From Sphingobacteriales bacterium TSM_CSM (GTDB taxonomy: Bacteria > Bacteroidota > Bacteroidia > Chitinophagales > UBA2359), in the NCBI GenBank assembly GCA_002212725.1, contig MTCR01000154.1, forward strand, positions 1 to 32,803: a DNA stretch of 32,803 nucleotides, given 5' to 3'. How positions within the stretch are numbered: position 1 is the stretch's first letter; every line of letters starts with the position of its first letter. Below, piece after piece: positions 17,359 to 25,197 of this stretch. Under the pieces are notes generated by a model. The model had not been told where the DNA came from. It searched no databases and was given only the letters and a program-made list of their open reading frames with translations. The position numbers and the translations under genes were made by a program.

Positions 17359-17901
17359 CTACCAGTTTACCTTAAATATTTCGTGGTCTGCCCCCTCATC
17401 GCGGCATTGCAGCAGTTCAATGGCAACCTCTGTTTGGTATAACTTGCCCAATCCCTGAAGCAATCCTCTTACAAATTCTTTTAAACCCGGCCGTTGCGAA
17501 AAGTAGTGTACATGCAAGCTATTGTCGGTAAGGTGACTAATCCTGAATTCGGGCGGTGTAAGGTTGGGGTAAATAAGCATAATGCGGTTATGGAAATTAG
17601 GCAGGTTAATTAAAAATTCTTTTAAATTATTTCCGCCGGCTTCCATAAGCGAACCATATTTTTCTTTACCGGTATGCAATACCCAAAACTCGCCAAAAGC
17701 AATCAATACTTGCTCAACAGTAATGCTTAATTCTTCGGCTGCGGCAATGGCCAGTTTATAGGTAACTTCATCGGGGTATGGCTCATTGCTGATGAAAAAA
17801 TCTATCTCTGTCCGGCTTTTTTCTTTTATGTTTTCCCAAGCCTCAATCCCGTAATTAATTTTTACCAGGTCTTCAATAGCTTTGTTTACAATTCCGTACA
17901 T
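17359..17901 (-). CDS. Stand-alone H-NOX heme protein (NO/O2 sensor)
   Basis: A 180-residue H-NOX (HNOB) domain protein. It starts MYGIVNKAIEDLV, as the family does. The proximal heme ligand is His104 (LPNFHNRI), followed by a Pro-rich loop (NLTPPEF, about 113-119). The heme-propionate motif Y-x-S-x-R is YFSQR (133-137). Such proteins bind NO at ferrous heme and regulate a partner kinase or cyclase. Those with no distal H-bonding Tyr discriminate against O2, and I cannot judge the distal pocket reliably by eye. The gene starts 18 bp after the response-regulator stop and precedes the HNOBA kinase, so sensor and kinase are split versions of the two halves of soluble guanylate cyclase. Confidence 0.93.
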   Translation of the reverse strand: MYGIVNKAIEDLVKINYGIEAWENIKEKSRTEIDFFISNEPYPDEVTYKLAIAAAEELSITVEQVLIAFGEFWVLHTGKEKYGSLMEAGGNNLKEFLINLPNFHNRIMLIYPNLTPPEFRISHLTDNSLHVHYFSQRPGLKEFVRGLLQGLGKLYQTEVAIELLQCRDEGADHEIFKVNW

Positions 17902-17919
17902 AATCGGCAGTTTTTATTG

Positions 17920-19269
17920 TCAGATGGTTATTTCTTTGTCTTGTATCATTTTATAAATGGTAGATTTGCCAATGTCGAGTTTTTCGGCCACTTTTACCAC
18001 GTTATGGTCGTATTTTTTTAGAAAGTGTTCAATTATAAGCACCGTGTACTGTCTGAGGGTTTTTTCGTCAGACATTAAGAACTCATTGCTTTTAAGAGCG
18101 GTAAAAGTTATATCGTCGGGCAACAGTTCTTTGCCGTTGCACATTACAGCAGCCAAATCAATAATGGCTTTCAGTTCGCGCACATTGCCCGGGTAGTAGT
18201 AGTTCCGAAGCTTTTCTTTTGCCTGCGGGCTAATGGCAATGGCAGGCATTTTATTGTCGCGGCAAAATTCATCTAAAAAATACTTTGCCAAAATAAGCAC
18301 GTCATTTTCGCGGTCTCGCAAGGGGGGCAGTTCAATGGGCAGGCCAATAATGCGGTAATACAGGTCTTCTCTGAAATTTCCTGACTTTACCTCCTGCGCT
18401 AAGTTTTTATGCGAAGCGGTTATCAGCCGCACATCTAATTTTACTTTTTCATTGCCCCCAATACGCACCAGTTCGCGCTCCTGAAGCACCCTGAGCAGTT
18501 TGCTTTGCAGGTTTATATCTAACTCTGCAATTTCGTCTAAAAACAGGGTACCTTTATTGGCCTCTTCAAATTTGCCGATTTTTCGGGCTATTGCACCGGT
18601 AAATGCCCCCTTTTCGTGGCCAAACAATTCGCTTTCAAGCAGTTCATGCGGTATGGCAGCCATGTTTACTGCCACAAAAGGTTGCTTGCGCCGGTCTGAG
18701 TTAAAATGAATAGCCCGCGCCACCAACTCTTTACCCGTACCCGTTTCGCCGCTTACCGATACGTTAATGTTGGTGCGAATTGCTTTTTCCATAAGGGTAA
18801 ACACTTGCTTAACAGCACTGCTGTTGCCCTTTATAATGTTTTCGAACTCGTATTTTTGAGTTAATTGCTGTTTTAACTCTTCTACTTCCTGTTTTAGTAC
18901 TGCCGTTTCGCGTGCTTTAATTACCGAGTTCCAAAGCAGGTCTTTGGTATTTTCGTCTTTTACAATGTAATCATAAACGCCCATTTTCAGCAAGCCTACC
19001 GCCGTGCCAATATCTTCCTGACCGCTGATAATAATTACCGGCACATCGGGCAATTGATTTTTCACCTCCCTGAAAAGCTTTTCGCCATTCATGTCGGGTA
19101 GCGAATAATCTATGGTAATAAGGTTGGGTTTCCGGTATATTTGGGCAAGACAGTCTTTGGCCGTGGTAAAGCGGTGTATCTCATAATCGGGATTTAACGA
19201 TAATTGATACTCCAACAATTGACCATACCATGCATCGTCTTCAACAATAAATATGCAATAATTCTTCAT
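17920..19269 (-). CDS. Sigma-54-dependent response regulator, NtrC type
   Basis: A 449-residue regulator. The frame opens at 19296, but the receiver domain begins immediately at the ATG at 19269 (MKNYCIFIVEDD), so I use it. Domains: receiver (1-120) with acidic pocket D11/D12 and phospho-Asp D54; AAA+ domain (about 145-380) with Walker A GETGTGKE (174-181), GAFTGA (221-226) for sigma-54 contact, Walker B TLFLDE (241-246) and REDLYYR (300-306); and a C-terminal Fis-type helix-turn-helix (about 420-445). The intact GAFTGA loop makes it a true sigma-54 activator. It is first in the unit with H-NOX and the HNOBA kinase, and a -24/-12 sigma-54 promoter lies directly upstream, which suggests positive autoregulation. 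Confidence 0.94.
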   Translation of the reverse strand: MKNYCIFIVEDDAWYGQLLEYQLSLNPDYEIHRFTTAKDCLAQIYRKPNLITIDYSLPDMNGEKLFREVKNQLPDVPVIIISGQEDIGTAVGLLKMGVYDYIVKDENTKDLLWNSVIKARETAVLKQEVEELKQQLTQKYEFENIIKGNSSAVKQVFTLMEKAIRTNINVSVSGETGTGKELVARAIHFNSDRRKQPFVAVNMAAIPHELLESELFGHEKGAFTGAIARKIGKFEEANKGTLFLDEIAELDINLQSKLLRVLQERELVRIGGNEKVKLDVRLITASHKNLAQEVKSGNFREDLYYRIIGLPIELPPLRDRENDVLILAKYFLDEFCRDNKMPAIAISPQAKEKLRNYYYPGNVRELKAIIDLAAVMCNGKELLPDDITFTALKSNEFLMSDEKTLRQYTVLIIEHFLKKYDHNVVKVAEKLDIGKSTIYKMIQDKEITI

Positions 19270-19284
19270 TAAAAGGGGGTTAGG

Positions 19285-19321
19285 TAACAGAAACAATGTA
19301 TAAAGTTACAACGTTCTGTTA
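19285..19321 (-). repeat. Inverted repeat in the leader of the sigma-54 regulator gene
   Basis: TAACAGAA (19285-19292) and TTCTGTTA (19314-19321) are perfect 8-bp inverted arms, 21 bp apart. They lie between the predicted sigma-54 promoter and the start codon at 19269. It could be an operator or an RNA hairpin in the leader. Nothing in the sequence decides between these. Confidence 0.5.
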
Positions 19322-19335
19322 AAACATACCAATAC

Positions 19336-19350
19336 GCAAGCGTTGTGCCA
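19336..19350 (-). promoter_or_regulatory. Sigma-54 (-24/-12) promoter of the regulator/H-NOX/kinase unit
   Basis: On the - strand this reads TGGCACAACGCTTGC. It matches the sigma-54 consensus TGGCAC-N5-TTGC, with the invariant GG and GC exactly 10 bp apart. It lies in the 90 bp between the WecA-like gene and the regulator. The expected transcription start is near 19324, leaving a leader of about 55 bases. Only the base after TTGC (G instead of A/T) departs from the consensus. Confidence 0.8.
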
Positions 19351-19359
19351 AAAAAAATT

Positions 19360-20460
19360 TTACCGGTATTGGTAATGCCTGCCATGCTCCATGCGCTTAA
19401 CCATACAATACCATCGGGTAAAGTAGGTGTGCAGTTGTACTAAAAGGGTGTAACCTGCAACTGCCATCAACTGACAAAACAGAACCGTTATTCCCGTTAA
19501 GTAATGACTTGCAAGCAGGGTAAAAAGTAACAAAAACAGCTGCAAAAAAACAAGGCGGGTAGTAGCATGAGCATGTTTTACCCTGTGTTTCAGAAACCAG
19601 TGGTGAAGATGATTTTTATCTGCCTTAAACGGCGAAACGCCTTTTTTGGCCCGATGTAAGCTAACCCGAAGCATATCGGTTGCCGGTATTATTACCAGTG
19701 CGCCGGCTAAGGCTGCCATTAACTTACCCGAAACAACATAAGTGCCGTTTGCAAAAACATTTGCCAGGTGCAGGGCAAGGGTTATGGCAACAAATCCCAG
19801 CACTACAGAACCGCCATCGCCCAAAAACACTTTGGCGGGGTTCCAGTTGTATCGCAAAAACACCGGCAGTGCCCCCAACACCGGCAACAATAAAAGCAAC
19901 CACTGTATTTGCGCTCCAACATAGGCAAGCGGGGCAAGCACAAGCAGGTTTATAAATAACAAAGAGCCGGCCAGCCCGTCAATGCCGTCAATAAGGTTAA
20001 AGGCATTGGTAATGCCGGTAATTACCACCATGGTTAACAGGTATTGTGCCACAACCGGCAGGGTTTCTATACCCATAAAACCATACAGTGTAGTTATTCT
20101 GAAACCCTCACAGGCTGCCAGAAATGCACATAAAAGTTGTATGCCCAGCCGCAAAGAGGCGGGTAAATTAAAGCGGTCGTCCAGTATGCTTACCAACAGC
20201 AAAACAACTACAGAAAAAAACCATTTCGGATATTGCAACAACAATTGCAGGGCATTGCCCGAAAGCAACAGCACCAATACCGTAGCACCGGCAATTACCA
20301 GCCCGCCAACAGCCGGTATGGGTTTGCGGTGTACCTTGCGCTTGCTTACCGGCGCATCTACCAAACAGAGTACAGCGCTAAACCGCAGCAATACAGGCAT
20401 TAGCAGGCGGCATAAAACAGCCCCGCCAAGGGTATAAAGCGCAGCATATAAAAGTGTCAT
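19360..20460 (-). CDS. WecA/MraY-type undecaprenyl-phosphate sugar-1-phosphate transferase
   Basis: A 366-residue polytopic membrane enzyme that moves a sugar-1-phosphate (often GlcNAc-1-P) from its UDP-sugar to undecaprenyl phosphate, the first step of O-antigen or capsule unit assembly. Family motifs: KVHRKPIPAVGG (42-53), the catalytic Asp pair DD (94-95), NAFNLIDGIDG (152-162), FLGDGG (212-217) and the HLHH motif (284-287) of the WecA/TagO branch. About ten hydrophobic segments are seen. It is the last gene of the polysaccharide cluster in transcription order, 85 bp after the DUF1972-type transferase. WecA/TagO-like rather than MraY, because of the HLHH motif and the context. The exact sugar cannot be told. 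Confidence 0.92.
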   Translation of the reverse strand: MTLLYAALYTLGGAVLCRLLMPVLLRFSAVLCLVDAPVSKRKVHRKPIPAVGGLVIAGATVLVLLLSGNALQLLLQYPKWFFSVVVLLLVSILDDRFNLPASLRLGIQLLCAFLAACEGFRITTLYGFMGIETLPVVAQYLLTMVVITGITNAFNLIDGIDGLAGSLLFINLLVLAPLAYVGAQIQWLLLLLPVLGALPVFLRYNWNPAKVFLGDGGSVVLGFVAITLALHLANVFANGTYVVSGKLMAALAGALVIIPATDMLRVSLHRAKKGVSPFKADKNHLHHWFLKHRVKHAHATTRLVFLQLFLLLFTLLASHYLTGITVLFCQLMAVAGYTLLVQLHTYFTRWYCMVKRMEHGRHYQYR

Positions 20461-20545
20461 GGCAAAATAAGATTTTAAGGTTTAAATAATGAAGAGGAAT
20501 TGGATTGGATAAAGTGCAGCAACATCAACCATAAACGTGGGCAGT

Positions 20546-21766
20546 TTACCGGTACTCATAAAAACCCGATGGTGTTTGCAAATGTGCCAGTCCCAACTCT
20601 TGCAACTGTTTGTAAGGAAGGTAGTGGCTAATTTTTGGATGTACCGGTTGTCTTTGGGGGGCGGTAAGTACTGTTTCAATGAGTTTTTTGTATTTAAGGG
20701 CAATAACCGGCCACCGGTAGCGCCTGCCGGCAACGGCTTGCATTATGGCGGCCACTTGTTTATACCGGACAACGGGTGTTTGGGCAATAATGGTGCACAA
20801 CTCCCGGGCAGAGGTAAAATACAGGGCTTTGCCCTCGGTGGTGGCGTAGTTGTAAGATACACCGTAGGCAATAACCGGCAATCCTAAATACATGGCTTCT
20901 ACCAAAGAGGGGTTGGTTCCGCCGGCGCTGTGCCCATGAATATAAACCAGGCAATTGCTGCGCAAAAGGTCTAATTCGTGCTGTTGGTAAATAGGGTCCA
21001 GCAGTACCAAATTGGCAAACCGGCTGTATTCAAAGCGCAATTGCCGTCCGTAAGGGCTGTTTTGCCAGTTGCCTACCAATACCAGCGTATGCTGTGGCAT
21101 TTTAGAAAATGCCTCCAGAATAAGGTGAATGTTATTTTCGGGTTCTATGCGGCAAACTTTAAAAGCATAGGGTTTAACCAAAAACGGATATTTTACCCGG
21201 TCGGCTGCCGCCGGTTTTACCTGCATAACGTGGTTGGCGCCGTATTCAATTACGGTACTAAGGGTTTTGTACCGAATAGCCGTGTAGTTTTGTATGGCTT
21301 CGTTATCGGTAATATCGGCATGGGCAAATTTAACCGCCAGGTATTCACAAATCCAAAGGTACAGTTTTACCCATTTGCTCCATTTGTTGCGTTTCCATTC
21401 AATACCGTCAATAGACACAATTATTTTTTTCCGGGTAAACCACCGCAGCAGCGGCACCATAAAACCGGCGCTCACACCCAGTATCAGCAGCACATCGGCA
21501 TATACCAGTGCGTGCAGTATGCTTACGGCATCGTATATAATGCTTTGCAGTCCGTTGGCCTTAAACGGAAGGTAAAAAAGCCGCGCATGGTGGTAAACTT
21601 TGGGGCGGTCTGCTTCGGGGTAAACTTTAGCCGAGCAGTAAACGCTTATATTCATCTGCTCGCCCAGTTCTTTTACCAGGTTTTCGGCAAGGGTTTCAAA
21701 ACCGCCGTAGCGGGCAGGCACTCCAACGGTACCTATAATGGCAAGGTTAATGGCTGTTTTTTGCAT
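20546..21766 (-). CDS. Glycosyltransferase with DUF1972 N-terminal domain
   Basis: A 406-residue glycosyltransferase of the GT4 superfamily with the DUF1972 N-terminal domain seen in rhamnosyltransferase-like enzymes of capsule clusters. The N-terminus NLAIIGTVGVPARYGGFET (7-25) is diagnostic. The C-terminal Rossmann domain carries GHSAGGTNPSLVEAMYLGLP for nucleotide-sugar binding. The frame extends to 21805, but the ATG at 21766 matches the usual family start. It should add a sugar to the lipid-linked repeat unit at the cytoplasmic face of the membrane. Donor and linkage are unknown. Confidence 0.88.
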   Translation of the reverse strand: MQKTAINLAIIGTVGVPARYGGFETLAENLVKELGEQMNISVYCSAKVYPEADRPKVYHHARLFYLPFKANGLQSIIYDAVSILHALVYADVLLILGVSAGFMVPLLRWFTRKKIIVSIDGIEWKRNKWSKWVKLYLWICEYLAVKFAHADITDNEAIQNYTAIRYKTLSTVIEYGANHVMQVKPAAADRVKYPFLVKPYAFKVCRIEPENNIHLILEAFSKMPQHTLVLVGNWQNSPYGRQLRFEYSRFANLVLLDPIYQQHELDLLRSNCLVYIHGHSAGGTNPSLVEAMYLGLPVIAYGVSYNYATTEGKALYFTSARELCTIIAQTPVVRYKQVAAIMQAVAGRRYRWPVIALKYKKLIETVLTAPQRQPVHPKISHYLPYKQLQELGLAHLQTPSGFYEYR

Positions 21767-21876
21767 GGTAATTGGTTTTGCTTTTATTATCCTGAAACGT
21801 GCCAATTAACCAAACCCTTATTGTGCAAGCATTACAGTAACATTAACCCATAATGGCTTTTCCATTTGGCGGAAAA

Positions 21877-22995
21877 TTATTCCACCGGCGGTATTTGGTT
21901 TGCCCGGCTTTTAAGGCTTTCAAAAACACCGGTCAGCTGCCTGCCAAAGGTGTGTATCCCGAAATTACGGGACATCAGCCTGCTTTTACCCGACATGGTC
22001 AGGTACCACTGTAAATTGCCCGATAACTCCTTCAGTGCGTCTGTTACAGCATTCGTATCGGCGCTGTTCAGGCAATAGCCGTTTTCGCCCGGCTTAACCA
22101 GTTCACAAACGCCGCCAACCGGCGGCACAATTGCCGGCAACCCGTAAGCCATGCCTTCCAGTATGGTAAGCCCAAAGGTTTCTACCCATTCCTGCTGGCG
22201 CGAAAAGTTTACCACCACATGTGCTTGTTTGTAAAAAACGTGTGTATTGGTTTGCACCGGATATATATGGCAGTTTGGCGGCGCCTGGGAGTTGTGTTTA
22301 AATGCTTCTGCATCGGCAGCGCCGGCATTCAGCACCAGCATAAACCTGATATGGGGCAGTTGCCGGGCACATTCCACAAACTCATAAACGCCCTTGTATG
22401 CTTTTAAGGAGCACAGCATTAGCACGGTAAACGGATGGGTAAAGTTAAGCACATTGGTTTGCCGGGCGGTTTGTTCAAAATCGGGCGAAAGGGCATTGTA
22501 CACCACACAGGTTAATGGACGAACAAAAGCATAGCTGCGCCGCACATAATCCGATACAAAAATGACCCGGTCGGCTGTGAACTCTGCCACGGCTGTTAGC
22601 AACTTTTTTAGCGCTGCCGGGCTAATGCTTACTTCGTGAATGTGGTACACCACATTGCACCCGCGCAAACGGCCTGCAAGGGCAGCTCCTGCCGGAAGCA
22701 GCGTATTTACATACACCATATCGGTTTTTTGCAACCTTGCCAGCAGCACAAAAAACAAATACGCCTGTACAAACAGGTAACTCAACAGGGTAAGCAGCCG
22801 GTTGTTAAACCGCTTGTAAGGTAAATTATGCAGGGTAACATTGGGCAGTTGGCTTAAACAGCCGCCCGTAGCTGCGGTGGCAGTAAAAAGGTGAACCCTG
22901 TGCCCGTTTTCTTGCAGGGTTTGCAATGCCTGTTTAAACACCATTGGGCTTCCGCTGTAATCGTTCAGCAGATGTACGGCAAATATTTGTTGCAT
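21877..22995 (-). CDS. GT4-family glycosyltransferase
   Basis: A 372-residue GT-B fold enzyme. The N-terminal domain has HLLNDYSGSP (8-17), which resembles the sugar-acceptor-side loop of GT4 enzymes. The C-terminal domain contains SLKAYKGVYEF (196-206) and the EX7E-type motif ETFGLTILEGMAYGLP (272-287). A hydrophobic patch at about 68-87 may aid membrane association. Flanked by other glycosyltransferases of the cluster with gaps of 76 and 110 bp. Donor sugar unknown. Confidence 0.88.
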   Translation of the reverse strand: MQQIFAVHLLNDYSGSPMVFKQALQTLQENGHRVHLFTATAATGGCLSQLPNVTLHNLPYKRFNNRLLTLLSYLFVQAYLFFVLLARLQKTDMVYVNTLLPAGAALAGRLRGCNVVYHIHEVSISPAALKKLLTAVAEFTADRVIFVSDYVRRSYAFVRPLTCVVYNALSPDFEQTARQTNVLNFTHPFTVLMLCSLKAYKGVYEFVECARQLPHIRFMLVLNAGAADAEAFKHNSQAPPNCHIYPVQTNTHVFYKQAHVVVNFSRQQEWVETFGLTILEGMAYGLPAIVPPVGGVCELVKPGENGYCLNSADTNAVTDALKELSGNLQWYLTMSGKSRLMSRNFGIHTFGRQLTGVFESLKSRANQIPPVE

Positions 22996-23071
22996 AAAAA
23001 ATGGTTGAGCGCTTTTGCAAAAGAGAAAATCTATTGGTCAGGTGATGCCGGCAAATTATAAAAGAAACCGG

Positions 23072-24364
23072 TTAAAATTGCGGCGCCGGTGTTGTGGCGG
23101 CTGCCGGCGTTATTCCGTAATGTGCATTGTACGCAAAACGGTAAATCCGGCGCAATTGTCCGGCACGAATATTCCAGTCGAAATGTGCCTTAAACCGTTG
23201 AGTTGACAAATCGGTTTCCCGAAGGTAAAAATCCTTGTTTCGGAACAGGAGCAGCAAATTTTCCGAAAACTGCTTTATACCTTCTTCATATGTGCCGTAG
23301 TTTACCTTTAACCCCGATTGAGGATGCAAAAACCTGCCCGGCCCGCAGTTGTTCCAGCACAGCACCGGCAACCCGTAGCTCATGGCCTCGGCTACTACCA
23401 TGCCTGCCCCCTCGTGCGAGGGAAACAAAAACGCCGATGCCTGTTTATACAACTCCTGCAGCGCTGCCCGCGGCAGCCATTCTGTTATTTGCACCGCATT
23501 GCCAATTTGTTCTTGCGCAATAATTTGTTGTAACAGTGGCAGGCAAGGTCCGCTGCCCACCAGCATCAGGCTAACCTGTTGTTGCTCTTCGGGTTGCAGG
23601 TTGCGGTAAAAGCGGGCAAATGCACGTATGGTAATATCAAAACCTTTTAGCGGCACAAACCTGCCTGCGCTAATAATGCAAAACTTTTTTTTAGCTTGTA
23701 TGCCGGTATTGGCATTACCGGGTGCTTCGGTTGCCACCGAGGGTAAAATGCTGTATTGACCGGAATGCAGATGCAGTTTTTGAGCCGCTTCGGGGTGCAT
23801 ACATAAAATTTGCCCCGATTTTCGGGCGCTGAGGTGCAAAAACGGGTCTGTTTTCCAGAATACATTTTTCATGCCCCATAAAGAACGGTCTTTCAGGTAG
23901 GCAACTTTGCCATAAACGGGCAGCAAAAAGTTTGCAGGTATTTTTGGGTGATGTCCAACCGGCCCCCAAACCAGCGGTTTACCCAGCAACCACAAAAATG
24001 TGGGGGTCCAGTTGTTATGAAAATTGAGGTTATGCACTACATCAACGGCAAACCGCTTTTTCAGCAGCCAAAGTGCCAGGGTAAGTTGCCAGGCATAAAA
24101 GTATATCATAGACAACAGCGGCCCTTTTTTCCATTGGAGCAAAAAAGCCGGCCAGTCAAAGTAATAAAAGGTAATAAGGTTTGCCTGTTGCGCAATTTCG
24201 GGGTGTTGTTGCAGGTATTTTTCAATATGTATGCGGTTATTTTTTCGCGTAACGGCTATAACGCGGTGGTGTTTGGCTGCCTGCCGCACAAAATTCCAGC
24301 CCATGCCGTCTTCAGAACCCTTAAAGGGGTTAAGCGCATAGGCGGTTATAAGAATGGTTTTCAT
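23072..24364 (-). CDS. GT4-family glycosyltransferase
   Basis: A 430-residue GT-B enzyme. Features are the N-terminal ITAYALNPFKGSEDGMGWNF (6-25), a central WGPVGHHPKIP (133-143), the donor-site SAGRFVPLKGFD (232-243) and the EX7E motif EGAGMVVAE (318-326) followed by AMSYGLPVL. The beginning (NP..GSE.GMGW) resembles a subgroup of GT4 enzymes common in Bacteroidota polysaccharide loci. It is expected to extend the lipid-linked repeat unit. The sugar is unknown. It starts 80 bp after the acyltransferase gene, and that gap is A/T-rich with no promoter I would defend. Confidence 0.88.
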   Translation of the reverse strand: MKTILITAYALNPFKGSEDGMGWNFVRQAAKHHRVIAVTRKNNRIHIEKYLQQHPEIAQQANLITFYYFDWPAFLLQWKKGPLLSMIYFYAWQLTLALWLLKKRFAVDVVHNLNFHNNWTPTFLWLLGKPLVWGPVGHHPKIPANFLLPVYGKVAYLKDRSLWGMKNVFWKTDPFLHLSARKSGQILCMHPEAAQKLHLHSGQYSILPSVATEAPGNANTGIQAKKKFCIISAGRFVPLKGFDITIRAFARFYRNLQPEEQQQVSLMLVGSGPCLPLLQQIIAQEQIGNAVQITEWLPRAALQELYKQASAFLFPSHEGAGMVVAEAMSYGLPVLCWNNCGPGRFLHPQSGLKVNYGTYEEGIKQFSENLLLLFRNKDFYLRETDLSTQRFKAHFDWNIRAGQLRRIYRFAYNAHYGITPAAATTPAPQF

Positions 24365-24444
24365 TAAAAATGCTGCTGAGGTTAAAATGATTTAATTGTT
24401 TTTATTATATTATTTTCTCCGTTAATCGGGTTATACCACGCTTA

Positions 24445-25197
24445 CTAAACATAAATGGCTTGCTCGGGCAGAACGGCAGCAGTTGTATTTTCAATTTCAT
24501 TAAAACCTCTTGTTTTGATAAGCCTTGCCGGCACACCGCCAATAACCGAATTTGGCCCGAAACTTCGGGTAACCACCGAACCGGCAGCCACTACACAGCC
24601 TTCGCCAAGCGTTACGCCGTCTAAAATGCTTACTTTGCTGCCTATCCAGCAGTTGTTGCCAATAACAATGCCTTTGCGGGTTACCCCCTGCAGCCTTATG
24701 GGCATTACCGGGTTGTTGTACACATGGTTTTCGGGGTGGCAGCTAAAGTACTGCCCTACAATGCAATCGTTGCCTATGGTTAACCCGCCGGCGCCGCCCA
24801 AATAGGCAAATTCGCCAATACCTACATTGTTGCCAATGCGTATAAAGCCGCCCGGATGTTGAAAATCGGTGCAAACTACCAAACGGCTGTAGGCGCCAAT
24901 ACCGGTGTTATTGCCCAGTTCAATTCCGCCGGTTCCCATTGCCGACAAATACACATGGTCGTCTAATTTTACAAAACGCCCCCACCGTATTTGCGACAGG
25001 TTATAATAACGCACGCCGCGCCCCGGCAACAACCATTTTGGCGCTCTTAACCTAAACAGCATACAGGCACCCCGAAAAAGAGCCAACAGGTTTTTAACCG
25101 CAAACTGTAGGAGCAAGGTGTTGCTTACCAACGGATGAAACGCAAACTGCGGGTTGCGCAACCGCACTGCTTTTTGCAAAAGATTTTTCATGAGCAT
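24445..25197 (-). CDS. Hexapeptide-repeat (left-handed beta-helix) acyltransferase
   Basis: A 250-residue acetyl/acyltransferase of the WcaF/Maa/CysE-like superfamily, likely to acetylate the polysaccharide or its precursor. Hexapeptide repeats run from about 85 to 225: IELGNNTGIGAYS, IRIGNNVGIGEFAYLG, LTIGNDCIVGQ, IVIGNNCWIGSKVSI, and SVIGGVPARLIK. The likely catalytic His is H158 in CHPENHVY. The N-terminal 45 residues are hydrophobic and basic, suggesting membrane association. Two starts are close (25197 and 25191). Either makes a roughly 100-bp overlap with the end of the upstream fusion gene, and a later start at residue 46 would remove most of it. Confidence 0.87.
   Translation of the reverse strand: MLMKNLLQKAVRLRNPQFAFHPLVSNTLLLQFAVKNLLALFRGACMLFRLRAPKWLLPGRGVRYYNLSQIRWGRFVKLDDHVYLSAMGTGGIELGNNTGIGAYSRLVVCTDFQHPGGFIRIGNNVGIGEFAYLGGAGGLTIGNDCIVGQYFSCHPENHVYNNPVMPIRLQGVTRKGIVIGNNCWIGSKVSILDGVTLGEGCVVAAGSVVTRSFGPNSVIGGVPARLIKTRGFNEIENTTAAVLPEQAIYV

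Noticed and set aside
21789..21804. TGGCACG on the - strand as a sigma-54 promoter before the DUF1972-type transferase
   Set aside because: The -24 half is good, but the base pair GC is absent at the required -12 position.
20978..21853. 291-codon open frame on the + strand
   Set aside because: It lies opposite a clear glycosyltransferase gene on the - strand, and its translation shows no recognisable motif. It is explained by base composition of the opposite frame.
24064..24078. TGGCACTTTGGCTGC on the - strand as a sigma-54 promoter
   Set aside because: The spacing is right, but it lies well inside a glycosyltransferase coding region, with no gene start at a sensible distance.
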